In this document: positions 33,872 to 46,446 of the stretch, piece after piece
Layout of the letters: the number at the start of each line of letters is the position of its first letter
How positions within the stretch are numbered: the first letter of the stretch is position 1
Assembly: GCA_902546765.1 (NCBI GenBank)
Contig: CACCLG010000006.1
Coordinates: 1 to 62,338 of the forward strand
Direction: 5' to 3'
Source of the DNA: an uncultured Pelagibacteraceae bacterium
GTDB lineage: Bacteria > Pseudomonadota > Alphaproteobacteria > Pelagibacterales > Pelagibacteraceae
Length of the DNA: 62,338 nt
The notes under the pieces: generated by a model
Told to the model about the DNA's origin: nothing
Databases searched by the model: none
Seen by the model: the letters and a program-made list of their open reading frames with translations, nothing else
Made by a program: the position numbers and the translations under genes

Positions 33872-33945
33872 GCGGGTGTAGTTCAATGGTAGAACGCTAG
33901 CCTTCCAAGCTGGATGTAAGGGTTCGATTCCCTTTACCCGCTCCA
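33872..33945 (+). tRNA. tRNA-Gly(UCC)
   Basis: A 74-nt tRNA with acceptor GCGGGTG/TACCCGC, anticodon loop CTTCCAA (TCC) and encoded CCA. It lies 43 nt before tuf on the same strand, the tRNA-Tyr/Gly-tuf-tRNA-Trp order known from many proteobacteria. Confidence 0.97.
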
Positions 33946-33988
33946 AAAGTTTAAATTAAAATGTAAAGGAAAAAGAGGTAAACAAGTA

Positions 33989-35179
33989 ATGTCAAAAGAA
34001 AAGTTCGTAAGAAATAAACCGCACTGTAACATCGGTACAATCGGTCATGTCGATCACGGTAAAACTACGTTAACAGCTGCGATCACAAAAGTTTTAGCTG
34101 AATCTGGCGGTGCGCAATTTACTGCTTATGATCAAATTGATAAAGCTCCTGAAGAAAAAGAGAGAGGAATTACAATTTCAACAGCTCACGTAGAATATGA
34201 AACAGCAAACAGACACTACGCGCACGTGGATTGCCCAGGTCACGCTGACTATGTAAAAAATATGATTACAGGTGCAGCTCAGATGGATGGAGCAATTTTA
34301 GTTGTTAATGCTGCTGATGGTCCAATGCCCCAAACTAGAGAGCATATTCTTTTAGCAAGGCAAGTGGGTGTACCAGCTATAGTTGTTTACTTAAACAAAG
34401 TTGATCAAGTTGATGACAAAGAAATGATCGATCTTGTTGAGGAAGAAATTAAAGATTTATTAACATCTTACAAATTCCCAGGTGACAAGACACCAATCGT
34501 TAAAGGTTCTGCACTTGCAGCTGTTGAAGGTAGAGATGATGAAATTGGAAAAAATTCTATCATGGATTTAATGAAGGCTGTAGATGAATTTATTCCACAA
34601 CCAGATAGACCAAAAGACAAGGACTTTTTGATGCCTGTTGAGGACGTTTTCTCAATTTCTGGAAGAGGTACAGTAGTAACAGGAAGAGTAGAGTCTGGTA
34701 TAATTAAAACTGGAGATGAAATTGAAATTGTAGGTATTAGAGAAACAAAGAAAACAGTTTGCACTGGAGTTGAAATGTTTAGAAAGCTTTTAGACTCTGG
34801 AGAAGCTGGAGATAACATTGGAGCTCTTTTAAGAGGTGTTGAAAGAACTGATGTTGAAAGAGGACAAGTTCTTTGTAAACCAGGATCAATCACTCCACAT
34901 ACAAAATTTGAAGCTCAGGCTTATGTATTGAAAAAAGAAGAGGGTGGAAGACATACTCCTTTCTTTACAAAATACAGACCTCAGTTTTATTTTAGGACAA
35001 CAGATGTTACTGGGGAAGTTGAATTACCTGCTGGAACTGAAATGGTTATGCCTGGTGATGATGCTAAATTTACAGTTAAACTTATTACACCGATTGCGAT
35101 GAACGAAAAATTAAACTTTGCAATAAGAGAAGGTGGTAGAACAGTAGGAGCTGGAGTAGTAACTAAAATTATAGAGTAA
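33989..35179 (+). CDS. tuf: Elongation factor Tu
   Basis: A 396-residue translation GTPase that delivers aminoacyl-tRNA to the ribosome. The P loop is GHVDHGKTT, switch 2 has [24 protein letters not shown], and NKVDQ and SAL complete the G domain. Domains 2 and 3 end in [19 protein letters not shown] before the start is a fair ribosome site. It is the only tuf in the window; none lies between fusA and rpsJ. Confidence 0.99.
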   Translation: MSKEKFVRNKPHCNIGTIGHVDHGKTTLTAAITKVLAESGGAQFTAYDQIDKAPEEKERGITISTAHVEYETANRHYAHVDCPGHADYVKNMITGAAQMDGAILVVNAADGPMPQTREHILLARQVGVPAIVVYLNKVDQVDDKEMIDLVEEEIKDLLTSYKFPGDKTPIVKGSALAAVEGRDDEIGKNSIMDLMKAVDEFIPQPDRPKDKDFLMPVEDVFSISGRGTVVTGRVESGIIKTGDEIEIVGIRETKKTVCTGVEMFRKLLDSGEAGDNIGALLRGVERTDVERGQVLCKPGSITPHTKFEAQAYVLKKEEGGRHTPFFTKYRPQFYFRTTDVTGEVELPAGTEMVMPGDDAKFTVKLITPIAMNEKLNFAIREGGRTVGAGVVTKIIE

Positions 35180-35186
35180 ACTCCAT

Positions 35187-35262
35187 AGGAGTGTAGCTCA
35201 ATTGGTAGAGCGCCGGTCTCCAAAACCGGAGGTTGGGGGTTCGATTCCCTCCGCTCCTGCCA
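35187..35262 (+). tRNA. tRNA-Trp(CCA)
   Basis: A 76-nt tRNA with acceptor AGGAGTG/CGCTCCT, anticodon loop CTCCAAA (CCA), and encoded 3' CCA. It lies seven bases after tuf and 16 before secE, so it is excised from the same long transcript. Confidence 0.97.
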
Positions 35263-35278
35263 AAAAAGTTACAGTATT

Positions 35279-35470
35279 ATGAAAAACCCTTTAAAATTTA
35301 TTCAAGATGTAAAGCAAGAGGCTTTTAAAGTTACTTGGCCAACAGGAAAAGAAACATTGCAAGGGGCTCTCATGGTTGTTGCAATGGCTATAATTGCATC
35401 TCTATTTTTCTTGTTACTAGATCAGGTTTTGAAGTTCTTTTTAGAATTAATTCTTAAGGTAAGTCTATAA
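35279..35470 (+). CDS. secE: Preprotein translocase subunit SecE
   Basis: A 63-residue inner-membrane protein with a cytoplasmic amphipathic helix (FIQDVKQEAFKVTWPTGKET) and one membrane helix (about 31-55). It is the short single-helix form usual outside enterobacteria. It clamps SecY in the translocon. Its TAA shares one base with the nusG ATG. Confidence 0.96.
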   Translation: MKNPLKFIQDVKQEAFKVTWPTGKETLQGALMVVAMAIIASLFFLLLDQVLKFFLELILKVSL

Positions 35471-36000
35471 TGAAAAATTGGTATATAGTGCAATCCCATT
35501 CAAGTTTTGAAAATAAGGTTGCTGGTTTAATTAAAGAGGAAGCTGAAAAAGCTAAAGTTTCCGATAAAATCGAAGAAATTATTGTACCAACCCATGACAT
35601 TACTGAAGTAAAAAGAGGGAAAAGAATTCAAAGAAAAAAAAAGTATTTTCCTGGCTATGTGCTCATCAAAAGTGAAATGGATAATGAACTTTATCATATG
35701 ATTAAAGGTATTAAGAGAGTGAGTGGATTTTTAGGTTCAAAAGGGATGCCAATTCCAGTTTCAGATAAAGAAATTGAGAAAATTCTGGGTCAAATAAAAG
35801 ATGGTGTAGCACAACCAAAATCTGCTATAGAGTACAGCGTTGGTGAAAAAGTTCAGGTGATCGATGGACCTTTTGCATCCTTTAGTGGTCTTGTAGAAGA
35901 TATTGATGAAGAGAAGCTAAGACTTAAAGTTTCAGTTTCAATTTTTGGTCGTCCAACACCTGTTGATTTAGAATTTAACCAAGTAGAGAAAGCAAGTTAA
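35470..36000 (+). CDS. nusG: Transcription termination/antitermination factor NusG
   Basis: A 176-residue NusG. The NGN domain starts [17 protein letters not shown] and contains [12 protein letters not shown]; a C-terminal KOW domain has [22 protein letters not shown]. It binds RNA polymerase and couples it to Rho or to ribosomal protein S10. Overlaps both neighbours by one base. Confidence 0.98.
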   Translation: MKNWYIVQSHSSFENKVAGLIKEEAEKAKVSDKIEEIIVPTHDITEVKRGKRIQRKKKYFPGYVLIKSEMDNELYHMIKGIKRVSGFLGSKGMPIPVSDKEIEKILGQIKDGVAQPKSAIEYSVGEKVQVIDGPFASFSGLVEDIDEEKLRLKVSVSIFGRPTPVDLEFNQVEKAS

Positions 36001-36428
36001 TGGCGAAAAAAGAAATTAGTGGATACATAAAGTTACAGATTAATGGTGGACAAGCAAATCCCGCACCACCAGTTGGTCCTGCTCTGGGTCAAAGAGGAAT
36101 TAATATCATGGAATTCTGTAAAGCATTTAATGAGAAAACAAAATCTTTTGCAGGTAAACCAGTGCCAGTAATAATCACAGTATATAAAGATAAAAAATTT
36201 GACTTTATTTTAAAGTCACCACCAGCATCTCATTTTATCAAAGAAGTAGTGAAACTTAAAAGTGGTTCAAAAGAACCTGGTAGAAATATAGTTGCTTCAA
36301 TATCTAAAAAACAATTAGAAGAAATTGCTAAAATGAAAATGGAAGACTTAAATGCACATGACTTAGAAGAAGCATCAAAAATTATTGCAGGATCTGCAAG
36401 ATCAATGGGAATAGAGGTAAAAGAATAA
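36000..36428 (+). CDS. rplK: 50S ribosomal protein L11
   Basis: 142 residues, with [20 protein letters not shown] and [12 protein letters not shown] at the N-terminus and an rRNA-binding C-terminal domain ([11 protein letters not shown]). It forms part of the GTPase-associated centre. Overlaps nusG and rplA by one base each. Confidence 0.99.
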   Translation: MAKKEISGYIKLQINGGQANPAPPVGPALGQRGINIMEFCKAFNEKTKSFAGKPVPVIITVYKDKKFDFILKSPPASHFIKEVVKLKSGSKEPGRNIVASISKKQLEEIAKMKMEDLNAHDLEEASKIIAGSARSMGIEVKE

Positions 36429-37117
36429 TGCCATCAAAAAGATTTAAAAAATTACCTGAGAGTACTAACACTCTACCTTTTGAGAGTTTTGAGAAATTAG
36501 TTCCATTAGTTAAACAGAATTGTACAACTAAATTTGACGAATCTATTGATCTAAGTTTTCAAATTAACAACAAACAAAAAAAAAGTGAAATTAATATAAG
36601 AACTGCTGTAAATCTACCTGGTGGAACAGGAAAAACTGTAAAAGTTGCAGTTGTTTGTGAGGATAATAAATCTCAAGAAGCAAAAGATGCTGGTGCAGAT
36701 ATCGTTGGAGGAGATGAGTTTGTAGAAAAAATTAAGAGTGGTGAATTAAATTTTGAAAAATTAATCTGTACACCTGGTATGATGGTAAAACTTTCGAAGT
36801 TAGGTAAGGTTTTAGGTCCAAAAGGATTAATGCCAAACCCTAAACTTGGTTCAGTAACAAATGATTTAGCAAAAGCTGTTTCTGATGCAAAGTCTGGACA
36901 GGTGGAGATTAGAAACGATAAAGATGGAAATATTGGTGTCAGTATAGGAAAAAAATCTTTTGATGATGAGAAATTAATTAAAAATTATAATGCAATCATT
37001 GATGCATTAGAAAAAGAAAAAGCAAACAATACTCTTAAAGGTGATTTGGTTAAACAAGCTTTTATAACATCATCTATGGGAGTTTCTTATAAAGTAAAAT
37101 TAGGTAAGAGCATTTAA
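36428..37117 (+). CDS. rplA: 50S ribosomal protein L1
   Basis: 229 residues. TPGMMVKLSKLGKVLGPKG and MPNPKLGSVT are the L1 signature. It forms the L1 stalk that helps release E-site tRNA and in many bacteria represses its own operon. Two bases separate it from rplJ. Confidence 0.99.
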   Translation: MPSKRFKKLPESTNTLPFESFEKLVPLVKQNCTTKFDESIDLSFQINNKQKKSEINIRTAVNLPGGTGKTVKVAVVCEDNKSQEAKDAGADIVGGDEFVEKIKSGELNFEKLICTPGMMVKLSKLGKVLGPKGLMPNPKLGSVTNDLAKAVSDAKSGQVEIRNDKDGNIGVSIGKKSFDDEKLIKNYNAIIDALEKEKANNTLKGDLVKQAFITSSMGVSYKVKLGKSI

Positions 37118-37119
37118 TT

Positions 37120-37629
37120 ATGATGAATAAAGAACAAAAGAAACAGTACATAAGTGATATGTCAACTCAGTTTGATGAATCAGAGGCTGTAATAGTTACA
37201 CATTATCAAGGGTTGACAGTTTCTCAGTTAGATGAATTAAGAAAACAAATGAGAGAACATGGTATTAAATTCAAGATAACTAATAATAGAATTACAAAAT
37301 TAGCTTTAGAAAAAACTAGATGTAAAGATTTATCAGATTTATTCAGTGGCCCAACAGCTGTAGCAATGTCTGAGGATGCAATTACATCTGCAAAAATATT
37401 AACAAAATTTTCTAAAGAGAATCAGAATTTAAAAATTTTAGGTGGTATAATGGGATCTGACGTTTTAGACGTTGCAGGTGTTCAAAATGTTGCGACATTA
37501 CCATCTCTAGATGAAGCACGAGCAAAAATAGTAGGTATTTTGAGGTCTCCAGCACAAAAAATTGCAAGTATTTTACTTGCGCCGGCGTCAAAAATCGCTA
37601 TTTTAGCGCTCGAAAAATCAAAAAAATAA
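37120..37629 (+). CDS. rplJ: 50S ribosomal protein L10
   Basis: 169 residues; EAVIVTHYQGLTVSQLDELRKQMR and KITNNRITKLAL identify L10. Its C-terminal helix (KIASILLAPASKIAILAL) carries the L12 dimers. Two in-frame ATG codons (37120 and 37123) could serve as start. Confidence 0.98.
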   Translation: MMNKEQKKQYISDMSTQFDESEAVIVTHYQGLTVSQLDELRKQMREHGIKFKITNNRITKLALEKTRCKDLSDLFSGPTAVAMSEDAITSAKILTKFSKENQNLKILGGIMGSDVLDVAGVQNVATLPSLDEARAKIVGILRSPAQKIASILLAPASKIAILALEKSKK

Positions 37630-37648
37630 CCAGGGACATTAGACTTAT

Positions 37649-38020
37649 ATGGCTGACTTAAATAAAATTATAGAAGATTTATCAAGTTTGACTGTTGTAG
37701 AAGCAGCTGAACTTTCAAAACAACTTGAAGAAAAATGGGGTGTAACAGCAGCGGCAGCAGTTGCAGCAGCACCAGCGGCAGCAGCAGGTGCAGCACCAGC
37801 AGAAGAAAAAGATGATTTTACAATTATGCTTACAGCAGCAGGTGATAAAAAGATAAATGTAATTAAAGAAGTTAGAGCTATTACTGCACTAGGATTAAAA
37901 GAAGCTAAAGATTTAGTCGAAGGAGCACCTAAAGAAGTTAAAACAGGTGTTAACAAAAAAGAGGCTGAAGAAATCAAGCAAAAACTTGAAGCAGCCGGCG
38001 CAAAAGTAGAACTTAAGTAA
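37649..38020 (+). CDS. rplL: 50S ribosomal protein L7/L12
   Basis: 123 residues. The N-terminal dimer helix hairpin, an alanine-rich hinge (about 35-52) and the C-terminal factor-binding domain ([23 protein letters not shown]) are all present. It recruits translation GTPases. The 19-nt gap to rplJ holds a Shine-Dalgarno site (AGGGA), consistent with the extra synthesis L12 needs. Confidence 0.99.
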   Translation: MADLNKIIEDLSSLTVVEAAELSKQLEEKWGVTAAAAVAAAPAAAAGAAPAEEKDDFTIMLTAAGDKKINVIKEVRAITALGLKEAKDLVEGAPKEVKTGVNKKEAEEIKQKLEAAGAKVELK

Positions 38021-38038
38021 TTTAAACAGGATTTTTTG

Positions 38039-38061
38039 CTGATTTAAATTTTTTAAATCAG
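38039..38061 (+). promoter_or_regulatory. Perfect hairpin between rplL and rpoB
   Basis: CTGATTTAAA and TTTAAATCAG form a perfect 10-bp stem with a TTT loop, ending nine bases before the rpoB ATG. It could act as an attenuator or RNase site that lowers rpoBC relative to the ribosomal genes, or mask the rpoB ribosome site (AGGTG at 38063-38067). No U-tract follows, so it is not a plain terminator. Confidence 0.6.
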
Positions 38062-38069
38062 TAGGTGTG

Positions 38070-41000
38070 ATGCAACTATCTTTTACTAAAAAGAAAAACA
38101 TAAGAAAAAGTTTCGGTAAACTAAAAGAGAGTTTATCTATTCCAAATTTAATTGAGGTTCAAAAAAACTCTTACAAAGAACTAACAGAATTCAAACAAGA
38201 TGTCGAACAACATTTAATTAAAGGCTTTGATAGAGTATTTAAAAGCATTTTTCCAATCGAGGATTTAAACGACAAAGCAACATTAGAATATGTTTCATAT
38301 AAATTAGAAAAACCTAAATTTGATGTCGATGAATGCATCACAAGAGGTTTAACTTATTCTGCGGCATTAAAATGCACATTAAGATTAGTTGTTTATGAAA
38401 TAGATCAGGAAAATAATACTAAAGATATTTTATCAGCAAAAGAACAAGAAGTTTATATGGGCGAGGTTCCAATGATGACTAACAGTGGAACTTTTATAAC
38501 TAATGGAGTTCAAAGAGTTGTTGTTAATCAAATGCACAGAAGCCCTGGCGTATTTTTTGATCATGATAAAGGTAAATCTCACGCGAGTGGAAAACTTTTA
38601 TTTAATTGCAGAGTAATACCCAATAGAGGTTCTTGGCTAGATTTTGAATATGATGTTAAAGACTTTCTTTATTTTAGAATTGATAGAAAGAAGAAAATAT
38701 TAGTATCAACTTTACTTCAGGCACTTGGATTTTCAAAGAACGATATAGTCAACGAGTTTTATGAAAAAGACATTTATAATTTTGATGAAAAACTAAATAA
38801 ATGGAAAACTAAATTCGATCCTGAAAATTACAAATCCAAAAATTTTTCAGAGGAAGTAATAGATGCCAAAAATAATAAAGTTATTGTTAAACAAGGTGAA
38901 AAAATTAACTTTTTAACTGCAAAAAAACTTTCAAACGAAGGGCTTAAAGAAATATTTGTATCTAACGAGTCTTTGTTTGGAAAGTTCCTTCATAAAGATA
39001 TTAAAATAGGTGAAGATGTATTTAAAATAGGTACCGAGTTGAATGATACTATTGTTCAAAAAATAATTGAGGCAAACATTAAATCTATCGAAATTTCTAA
39101 AACAAATTCTATTACAAAAGGGCCATACTTATTATTAACTTTGTTAAATGATAAAAATGAAACTAAAAATGATGCTATTACTGAAATTTATAAAGTCTTA
39201 AGACCAGGTGAACCACCAACTATTGAGATTGCAACTCAAATTTTCAATAATTTATTCTTTAGTTCTGACAGATATGATTTATCAGATGTTGGTAGGGTGA
39301 AAATGAATTCAAGATTAAATCTTAATTGTTCAGATAAAATAACAATTCTTAGAAACGATGACATAATAGCCATTGTCCAAAAAATGTTAGATTTAAGAGA
39401 TGGTAAGGATGAAGTTGATGATATTGATCATCTTGGTAACAGAAGAGTAAGGTCAGTTGGTGAATTGGTTGAAAATCAAGCTCGTATTGGTGTTTACAGA
39501 ATGGAAAGAGCGATTAAAGAAAAAATGACCACTTTGGATGTTGAGTCTGCAATGCCTCAGGATCTTATAAATGCAAAACCTTTAACGATTTCTTTAAAAG
39601 ATTTTTTTGCAACTTCTCAGCTTTCTCAATTTATGGACCAAACAAATCCATTATCGGAAATTACTCATAAAAGAAGAGTTTCTGCTTTAGGACCTGGTGG
39701 CCTTACGAGAGAAAGAGCAGGATTTGAAGTGCGTGACGTTCATCCAACACATTATGGAAGGATCTGCCCAATTGAAACACCTGAGGGACCAAACATTGGT
39801 TTAATTAATAGTCTTTCTACTTATTCAAAAATTAATAAATATGGTTTTATAGAAAGTCCATACAAGAAAGTAGAAAATGGAGTTGTTCAAGATAAAATCG
39901 AATATCTTTCTGCAATGGAAGAAACTAAATTTACAATTGCTCAAGCCAATTCTGTTATAGATAAAAACGGTAAATTTAAAGAAGATCTTGTATCTTGTAG
40001 AGAAAATCTAAACTTTATTTTATCAAAACCAGAAAATATTGATTATATCGATGTATCACCAAAACAGTTAGTCTCAGTTGCTGCATCTTTAATTCCATTT
40101 TTAGAAAATGATGATGCAAACAGAGCATTAATGGGATCAAACATGATGAGACAGGCAGTGCCTTTATTAAAACCTGAAGCACCTCTAGTTGGGACTGGTA
40201 TCGAAAGTGATGTAGCTTTAGATTCTGGTGTTACAATTGTTGCAAAAAGAGATGGAGTTGTTGATAAAATTGATGGAAAAAGAATTGTAATTAAAGCTTC
40301 AAATGAAAAAGATTATTCTCAATCAGGTGTTGATATCTATAATTTACAAAAATTTAAAAGATCAAATCAAAATACTTGTATTAATCAAAAGCCATTAGTT
40401 AGAGTTGGTGATAAAGTTAAATCAGGAGATATTATAGCAGATGGTCCATCTACCAAAATTGGTGAACTTGCTCTAGGCAAAAATGTTACTGTAGCGTTTA
40501 TGCCATGGCAAGGTTACAATTTTGAAGATTCAATTCTTATTTCTGAGAGATGTGTTACTGATGATGTTTTTACTTCAATACATATAGAAGAGTATGAAGT
40601 GATGGCTCGTGATACAAAATTAGGTGAAGAGGACATTACAAGAGATATACCCAATGTTAATGAAGAAGCTTTGAAAAATTTAGATGAATCGGGAATTGTT
40701 TATATAGGAGCAGAAGTAAAACCAGGCGATATATTAGTTGGAAAAGTAACTCCAAAAGGTGACTCAGCTTCAGGACCTGAGGAAAAGTTATTAAGATCAA
40801 TATTTGGGGAAAAAGCAATCGATGTTACTGATACATCTTTAAAAATGCCTAGTGGAAGCGGAGGTATTGTCGTAGATGTAAGAGTTTTTAATAGACACGG
40901 TATAGAAAAAGACGAAAGATCAATTACAATAGAAAGAGCAGAGATAGAAAGTGTTCAAGAAGATAAAAAAGTTGAGGAAGAAATATTAGAGAGAAGCATT

Positions 41001-42152
41001 AAACAAAGAGCAGCAACATTCCTAGCTGGCTCCTCATTAGATAAAAAAATAAAAGACCTAGATGCTGGAACTAAATTAGATGATGATAAAATTAATAGTT
41101 TATTAATTTCTGATTTATTTAAAGTAACCACAAATGATGCAAAAAATTCAGACGCACTATTACAACTTAAAGAGCAATATAATAGTGCAAAAAAAGATAT
41201 TCAGGATCGTTTTGAAGACAAAGTACTAAAAATCAGACAAGGTGATGATTTATTACCAAGCGTCATGAAAATGGTAAAAGTCTTTGTAGCTATCAAAAGA
41301 AGACTGAGACCAGGGGATAAAATGTCAGGAAGACATGGTAATAAAGGAGTAGTAAGTAAAATTGTTCCGGTAGAAGATATGCCATATAGGGAAAATGGGA
41401 AACCAGTTGATATAGTTTTAAATCCATTAGGTGTACCTAGTAGAATGAATGTAGGTCAAATTTTAGAAACTCATTTAGGATGGTCTTGCACTGAACTTGG
41501 TGAAAAATTAAAAAACCTTGTTAATGAAAATCAAAAAAAGATTGAAAAAACAGAAAAAATGAAAACATTTTTGAAATCTGTTTATGGCGATGATGTTTAT
41601 GAGGAAAACATTGATAAATTAACAAATACAGAATTTAAAGATTTATGTGATAATATTCAAAATGGTGTGCCAATAGCCACACCAGTTTTTGATGGAGCTA
41701 AAGAACAGGATGTAACTAATATGCTGGATTTAGCTGAACTTCCAAACTCTGGACAAACACATTTATGGGATGGAAGAACAGGTGAAAAGTTTGATAGACC
41801 AGTAACTGTTGGAACAATTTATATGCTCAAGTTGCATCACCTTGTTGAAGACAAAATTCATGCTAGATCAACAGGACCTTACAGTTTAGTTACTCAACAA
41901 CCACTTGGTGGAAAAGCACAATTGGGTGGACAGAGATTTGGTGAAATGGAAGTTTGGGCATTAGAAGCATATGGTGCTTCATATACTTTACAAGAAATAT
42001 TGACAGTAAAATCAGATGATGTTGCTGGTAGAGTAAAAGTTTATGAAACGATTGTTAAAGGTGAAGAAAACTTTGAGTCTGGAATACCAGAGTCATTTAA
42101 CGTTTTGGTAAAGGAAATAAAGTCATTAGCACTAAATGTGGAGTTAAATTAA
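38070..42152 (+). CDS. rpoB: RNA polymerase beta subunit
   Basis: About 1360 residues. Typical segments include [23 protein letters not shown], the rifampicin-pocket region ([29 protein letters not shown]) with sensitive-type residues, and [15 protein letters not shown] near the C-terminus. I start at the ATG at 38070; an in-frame GTG is directly before it. One base separates it from rpoC. Confidence 0.98.
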   Translation: MQLSFTKKKNIRKSFGKLKESLSIPNLIEVQKNSYKELTEFKQDVEQHLIKGFDRVFKSIFPIEDLNDKATLEYVSYKLEKPKFDVDECITRGLTYSAALKCTLRLVVYEIDQENNTKDILSAKEQEVYMGEVPMMTNSGTFITNGVQRVVVNQMHRSPGVFFDHDKGKSHASGKLLFNCRVIPNRGSWLDFEYDVKDFLYFRIDRKKKILVSTLLQALGFSKNDIVNEFYEKDIYNFDEKLNKWKTKFDPENYKSKNFSEEVIDAKNNKVIVKQGEKINFLTAKKLSNEGLKEIFVSNESLFGKFLHKDIKIGEDVFKIGTELNDTIVQKIIEANIKSIEISKTNSITKGPYLLLTLLNDKNETKNDAITEIYKVLRPGEPPTIEIATQIFNNLFFSSDRYDLSDVGRVKMNSRLNLNCSDKITILRNDDIIAIVQKMLDLRDGKDEVDDIDHLGNRRVRSVGELVENQARIGVYRMERAIKEKMTTLDVESAMPQDLINAKPLTISLKDFFATSQLSQFMDQTNPLSEITHKRRVSALGPGGLTRERAGFEVRDVHPTHYGRICPIETPEGPNIGLINSLSTYSKINKYGFIESPYKKVENGVVQDKIEYLSAMEETKFTIAQANSVIDKNGKFKEDLVSCRENLNFILSKPENIDYIDVSPKQLVSVAASLIPFLENDDANRALMGSNMMRQAVPLLKPEAPLVGTGIESDVALDSGVTIVAKRDGVVDKIDGKRIVIKASNEKDYSQSGVDIYNLQKFKRSNQNTCINQKPLVRVGDKVKSGDIIADGPSTKIGELALGKNVTVAFMPWQGYNFEDSILISERCVTDDVFTSIHIEEYEVMARDTKLGEEDITRDIPNVNEEALKNLDESGIVYIGAEVKPGDILVGKVTPKGDSASGPEEKLLRSIFGEKAIDVTDTSLKMPSGSGGIVVDVRVFNRHGIEKDERSITIERAEIESVQEDKKVEEEILERSIKQRAATFLAGSSLDKKIKDLDAGTKLDDDKINSLLISDLFKVTTNDAKNSDALLQLKEQYNSAKKDIQDRFEDKVLKIRQGDDLLPSVMKMVKVFVAIKRRLRPGDKMSGRHGNKGVVSKIVPVEDMPYRENGKPVDIVLNPLGVPSRMNVGQILETHLGWSCTELGEKLKNLVNENQKKIEKTEKMKTFLKSVYGDDVYEENIDKLTNTEFKDLCDNIQNGVPIATPVFDGAKEQDVTNMLDLAELPNSGQTHLWDGRTGEKFDRPVTVGTIYMLKLHHLVEDKIHARSTGPYSLVTQQPLGGKAQLGGQRFGEMEVWALEAYGASYTLQEILTVKSDDVAGRVKVYETIVKGEENFESGIPESFNVLVKEIKSLALNVELN

Positions 42153-42153
42153 T

Positions 42154-45100
42154 ATGAGTAAAGAATTAACAGATTTATTTAAAGGTTCTGAAATTTCAGA
42201 GGCTCAAAATTTTAATAGTATTAAAATAACATTAGCTAGCCCTGAAAAAATTAAATCTTGGACATACGGTGAGATTAAAAAGCCCGAAACGATAAATTAT
42301 AGAACATTTAGACCAGAAAAAGATGGTTTGTTTTGCGCAAGAATTTTTGGACCAATAAAAGATTATGAATGTTTGTGTGGAAAATACAAACGAATGAAAT
42401 TTAGAGGAATTATATGTGAGAAATGTGGTGTTGAAGTAACAAAATCAAATGTAAGAAGAGAAAGAATGGGTCACATAAACCTTGCTACCCCTGTTGCTCA
42501 TATTTGGTTTTTAAAGTCACTTCCTAGTAGAATTTCATTGGCAATTGATATGAAACTTAAAGAGGTTGAGCGAGTTCTTTATTTTGAAAACTTTATAGTT
42601 ATTGAACCTGGATTAACTGGATTAAAGAAAAATCAATTACTTGGCGAAGAGGAATTAATTAAATATCAAGATGAATATGGAGAAGAATCTTTCACTGCAG
42701 GCATTGGTGCAGAGGCAATACTTGAAATTTTAAAATCAATTAATCTTGTAGAGGAAAAAAATAGTTTAATAAAAACAATAAAAGAGACGAAATCAAAAGT
42801 ATCAGAGGAAAGATCAATTAAGAGATTAAAGTTAATAGAATCATTTATAGAAACTGGAAATAAGCCTGAATGGATGATTTTAACAACAATTCCTGTTATT
42901 CCTCCAGAATTACGACCTTTAGTTCCATTAGATGGTGGCAGATTTGCAACTTCAGATTTGAACGACTTATATAGAAGAGTTATTAATCGAAATAACAGAC
43001 TAAAGAGATTAATGGATCTTAAAGCTCCAGATATTATTGTTAGAAACGAAAAAAGAATGCTTCAAGAATCTGTTGATGCATTATTTGATAATGGAAGAAG
43101 AGGTAGAGTTATTACAGGAACAGGCAAAAGACCACTAAAATCTTTAGCTGAAATGTTAAAAGGTAAACAAGGTAGATTTAGACAAAATTTATTAGGGAAA
43201 AGAGTAGATTACTCAGGAAGATCAGTAATTGTCGTTGGGCCTGATCTAAAACTACATGAATGTGGTCTTCCAAAAAAGATGGCTCTTGAATTATTCAAGC
43301 CATTTTTATACGCAAGATTAAATAAGTTAGGCTTAGCATCAACAATTAAACAAGCAAAAAAATTAGTTGAAAGAGAGAGAAATGAAGTTTGGGATGCATT
43401 AGAGTTAATAGTTAGGGAACACCCAGTCATTTTAAATAGAGCTCCAACACTTCATAGATTGGGAGTACAAGCTTTTGAACCAAAACTTATTGAAGGAAAT
43501 GCCATAGAACTTCATCCATTAACTTGTGCTGCTTTTAATGCTGACTTTGATGGTGATCAAATGGCAGTACACGTTCCATTAAGTTTAGAGGCACAATTAG
43601 AAGCAAGAGTATTAATGATGTCTACAAATAATATTTTAAGTCCATCTAATGGTAAACCTATAATTGTACCTAGTCAGGACATGATTTTAGGAATTTATTA
43701 TTTATCTCAACCGCCCTATCAAAAAGACAGAGTAGAGGGTTATTTTGTTAACACCTCAGAAATAGAACATGCACTTGAAATTGGTCAAATCAAAGTCCAT
43801 TCAAGAATAGTTTCAAGATTTGAAACTGTTGATGAGAAAGGAAATACGAAATTTGAAAAACACATTAGCACAGCAGGAAGATTTTTATTATCAAATTTGA
43901 TACCAAAAAATGTTAATAACAAATTTTCATTAGTAGATAGACTTTTACCTAAAAAAGTTGTTTCTGAAGTTATTGACCATGTATTCAGGTTCTCAGGTCA
44001 AAAAAGTACGGTTATATTCTGTGATAAGTTAAAAGATTTAGGTTTTAAACACGCGTTTAAAGCTGGTATTTCGTTTGGTAAAGATGATCTAGTAATACCA
44101 GATAATAAACAACAACTAATTGATGAGACAAAAAAATTAATTTCAGATTATGAAAACCAATATGCTGAAGGATTGATCACTAGAGGTGAAAAATATAATA
44201 AAGTGATCGATGCATGGTCAAAATGTACTGATAGGGTTGCATCAGAGATGATGAAGAGGATTTCTGCTACAGAGGTTACCGAAGATGGTCTTAAAATAAA
44301 TTCAGTATTCATGATGGCAGATAGTGGTGCAAGAGGATCTGCTGCCCAAATGAAGCAATTAGCTGGAATGAGAGGTTTGATTGCGAAACCATCAGGTGAA
44401 ATTATCGAGTCACCGATTACTTCAAATTTTAAAGAAGGTTTAACTGCCCTTGAATACTTTAATTCAACACACGGAGCAAGAAAAGGTTTAGCTGATACAG
44501 CTTTGAAAACTGCAAGTTCAGGTTATTTGACACGAAGGTTATGTGATGTTGCTCAAGATTTAACAATTACAAAACCCAAGTGTGATATGAAATGTGGATC
44601 TATTAAACTTACAGAGGTCTTAGAAGGTGGAAACATAATGGTAAGTTTATCTGAGAGAGCTCTTGGTAGAGTTGCAGCAAAAGATGTAAAAAATCCGCTA
44701 ACTGGTGACATTTTAATAAAGAAAAATGAAATGATAGATGAAGCTGGTTGTGAAAAAATTGATGCGGCTGGAGTAAAAAGTATAAATGTATTCTCTGTAA
44801 TGACATGTCAAGCAAAAGAGGGTGTTTGCGCAACTTCATATGGGAGAGACTTATCAAGAGGTAAAATGGTTCACGTTGGTGAAGCTATCGGAATGATTTC
44901 TGCTCAATCAATTGGTGAACCAGGCACTCAATTAACAATGAGAACGTTTCACGTTGGTGGAACTGCATCTGTAAAACAAGAATCACAAATTGTATCGAGC
45001 TCAGATGGAATATTAAAAATTGTGAATACCAATTTATTAGAAGACTCAAAGAAAAATCAAATAGTTATGGGGAGAAATACTGAGCTTTCAATAGAAGATG

Positions 45101-46320
45101 GAAATGGATTACAGGTTGCTTCTTACAAAGTTCCTTATGGCTCAAAACTATTTTTTCAAAACGATGATAAAATTAAAAAAGGTGCAAAGATATGTGAATG
45201 GGACCCATATACTACACCTGTAATTGCAGAAAAGGATGGAATTGCTAATTACGTTGATTTAATTGATGGAGTTTCGCTTGCTGAAACTGTTGACGATGCT
45301 ACAGGAATTTCAACAAAAGCAGTTGTTGATTGGAAAACACAATCTAAAAATACCGATCTAAAACCAAGAATTACACTTAGAGATGCAAAAGGTAACGTAA
45401 TTAAAAAAGCAGATGATAATGAAGCTAGATATTATTTAGTTCCAGATTCAATTTTATCTGTGAAAGATGGGCAGAAAATTTCAGCCGGTGATGTTATTGC
45501 TAGATTGCCTAAAGAAACAACTAAAACGAAAGATATTACTGGAGGTTTACCAAGAGTAGCAGAATTATTTGAAGCAAGAAAAGCAAAAGACAGTGCCATA
45601 ATTGCTGAAAATGATGGAAAAGTAATTTTTGGAAAAGAAGTAAGAGGCAAACAAAGAGTAACAATCGAGTCTGAGAATGGTGAGACTTCTAGTTACTTAA
45701 TTCCTAAAGGAAAACATATCAACTTTAACCAAGGTGAAAAAATTAAAAAAGGTGAATATCTATTAGATGGTCAACCTTTGCCACATGATATTTTAAGAAT
45801 TTTAGGTATTGAGGAATTAACTGAATACTTTGTTAACCAGGTTCAAGATGTTTACAGACTTCAAGGAGTTATAATTAACGATAAACATATTGAAGTAATT
45901 TTAAGACAAATGCTTAAAAAAATTGAGGTTAAAGAACCAGGAGATAGCAACCTTTTACCTGGAGAGATAATAGATAGAATAAAATTTGAGCAACTTAATA
46001 TAAATTTAAAAGCTGATGGTAAAAAACCAGCAGTTGGTGAGAGAGTTTTGATGGGAATTACTAAAGCATCACTACAAACAGAGTCATTTATATCTGCTGC
46101 ATCTTTCCAAGAGACAACAAGGGTATTAACTGATGCTGCAATTAAAGGCAAAGTTGATAAATTAGTCGGATTAAAAGAAAATGTTATTGTTGGTCGACTA
46201 GTACCTGCTGGCACAGGTTCAATTAAGAATAATTGGAACAGAAAAGCTCTAGATGATGATAAAAAATTCCTAACAGAACAAGAGACATCAGAGACATCAG
46301 AAGCTCAAATTAATCAATAA
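42154..46320 (+). CDS. rpoC: RNA polymerase beta' subunit
   Basis: 1388 residues. The N-terminal zinc site ([20 protein letters not shown]), the catalytic NADFDGDQM with its three aspartates, the bridge helix/trigger loop region ([13 protein letters not shown]) and a second cysteine cluster ([15 protein letters not shown]) are present. The C-terminal tail repeats ETSE. Last gene before the str leader. Confidence 0.99.
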   Translation: MSKELTDLFKGSEISEAQNFNSIKITLASPEKIKSWTYGEIKKPETINYRTFRPEKDGLFCARIFGPIKDYECLCGKYKRMKFRGIICEKCGVEVTKSNVRRERMGHINLATPVAHIWFLKSLPSRISLAIDMKLKEVERVLYFENFIVIEPGLTGLKKNQLLGEEELIKYQDEYGEESFTAGIGAEAILEILKSINLVEEKNSLIKTIKETKSKVSEERSIKRLKLIESFIETGNKPEWMILTTIPVIPPELRPLVPLDGGRFATSDLNDLYRRVINRNNRLKRLMDLKAPDIIVRNEKRMLQESVDALFDNGRRGRVITGTGKRPLKSLAEMLKGKQGRFRQNLLGKRVDYSGRSVIVVGPDLKLHECGLPKKMALELFKPFLYARLNKLGLASTIKQAKKLVERERNEVWDALELIVREHPVILNRAPTLHRLGVQAFEPKLIEGNAIELHPLTCAAFNADFDGDQMAVHVPLSLEAQLEARVLMMSTNNILSPSNGKPIIVPSQDMILGIYYLSQPPYQKDRVEGYFVNTSEIEHALEIGQIKVHSRIVSRFETVDEKGNTKFEKHISTAGRFLLSNLIPKNVNNKFSLVDRLLPKKVVSEVIDHVFRFSGQKSTVIFCDKLKDLGFKHAFKAGISFGKDDLVIPDNKQQLIDETKKLISDYENQYAEGLITRGEKYNKVIDAWSKCTDRVASEMMKRISATEVTEDGLKINSVFMMADSGARGSAAQMKQLAGMRGLIAKPSGEIIESPITSNFKEGLTALEYFNSTHGARKGLADTALKTASSGYLTRRLCDVAQDLTITKPKCDMKCGSIKLTEVLEGGNIMVSLSERALGRVAAKDVKNPLTGDILIKKNEMIDEAGCEKIDAAGVKSINVFSVMTCQAKEGVCATSYGRDLSRGKMVHVGEAIGMISAQSIGEPGTQLTMRTFHVGGTASVKQESQIVSSSDGILKIVNTNLLEDSKKNQIVMGRNTELSIEDGNGLQVASYKVPYGSKLFFQNDDKIKKGAKICEWDPYTTPVIAEKDGIANYVDLIDGVSLAETVDDATGISTKAVVDWKTQSKNTDLKPRITLRDAKGNVIKKADDNEARYYLVPDSILSVKDGQKISAGDVIARLPKETTKTKDITGGLPRVAELFEARKAKDSAIIAENDGKVIFGKEVRGKQRVTIESENGETSSYLIPKGKHINFNQGEKIKKGEYLLDGQPLPHDILRILGIEELTEYFVNQVQDVYRLQGVIINDKHIEVILRQMLKKIEVKEPGDSNLLPGEIIDRIKFEQLNINLKADGKKPAVGERVLMGITKASLQTESFISAASFQETTRVLTDAAIKGKVDKLVGLKENVIVGRLVPAGTGSIKNNWNRKALDDDKKFLTEQETSETSEAQINQ

Positions 46321-46348
46321 AATAAAGCAAAATTTAATAGCTTTTAGT

Positions 46349-46376
46349 TTGACAAATACAATTTCTTATGTATTTT
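46349..46376 (+). promoter_or_regulatory. Promoter of the str operon (rpsL-rpsG-fusA)
   Basis: A consensus TTGACA at 46349-46354, a 16-nt spacer and TATTTT at 46371-46376 lie in the 153-nt gap between rpoC and rpsL, one of the longest gaps of the core region. It would give a leader of about 90 nt. Confidence 0.6.
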
Positions 46377-46399
46377 GGCCATGTTTTTGGTTGGAATGT

Positions 46400-46446
46400 A
46401 GCGACTTGATCGCTAAACGCTGCCACAAATAACCTGTCAGTTATTT
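46400..46446 (+). promoter_or_regulatory. Two stem-loops in the rpsL leader
   Basis: AGCGA-CTTGA-TCGCT at 46400-46414 and a 7-bp stem around CTGTCA at 46427-46446 (AAATAAC/GTTATTT) lie in tandem in the str leader, 27 nt before the rpsL ATG. They may form a binding site for autoregulation by a ribosomal protein. No known motif is recognised. Confidence 0.45.

Noticed and set aside
34468..34893. 141-codon - strand frame inside tuf
   Set aside because: Antisense of EF-Tu, caused by the codon use of the highly expressed gene.
37645..37977. Alanine/serine-rich frame on the - strand over rplL
   Set aside because: Antisense of a firm ribosomal gene; its composition reflects the alanine-rich hinge of L12.
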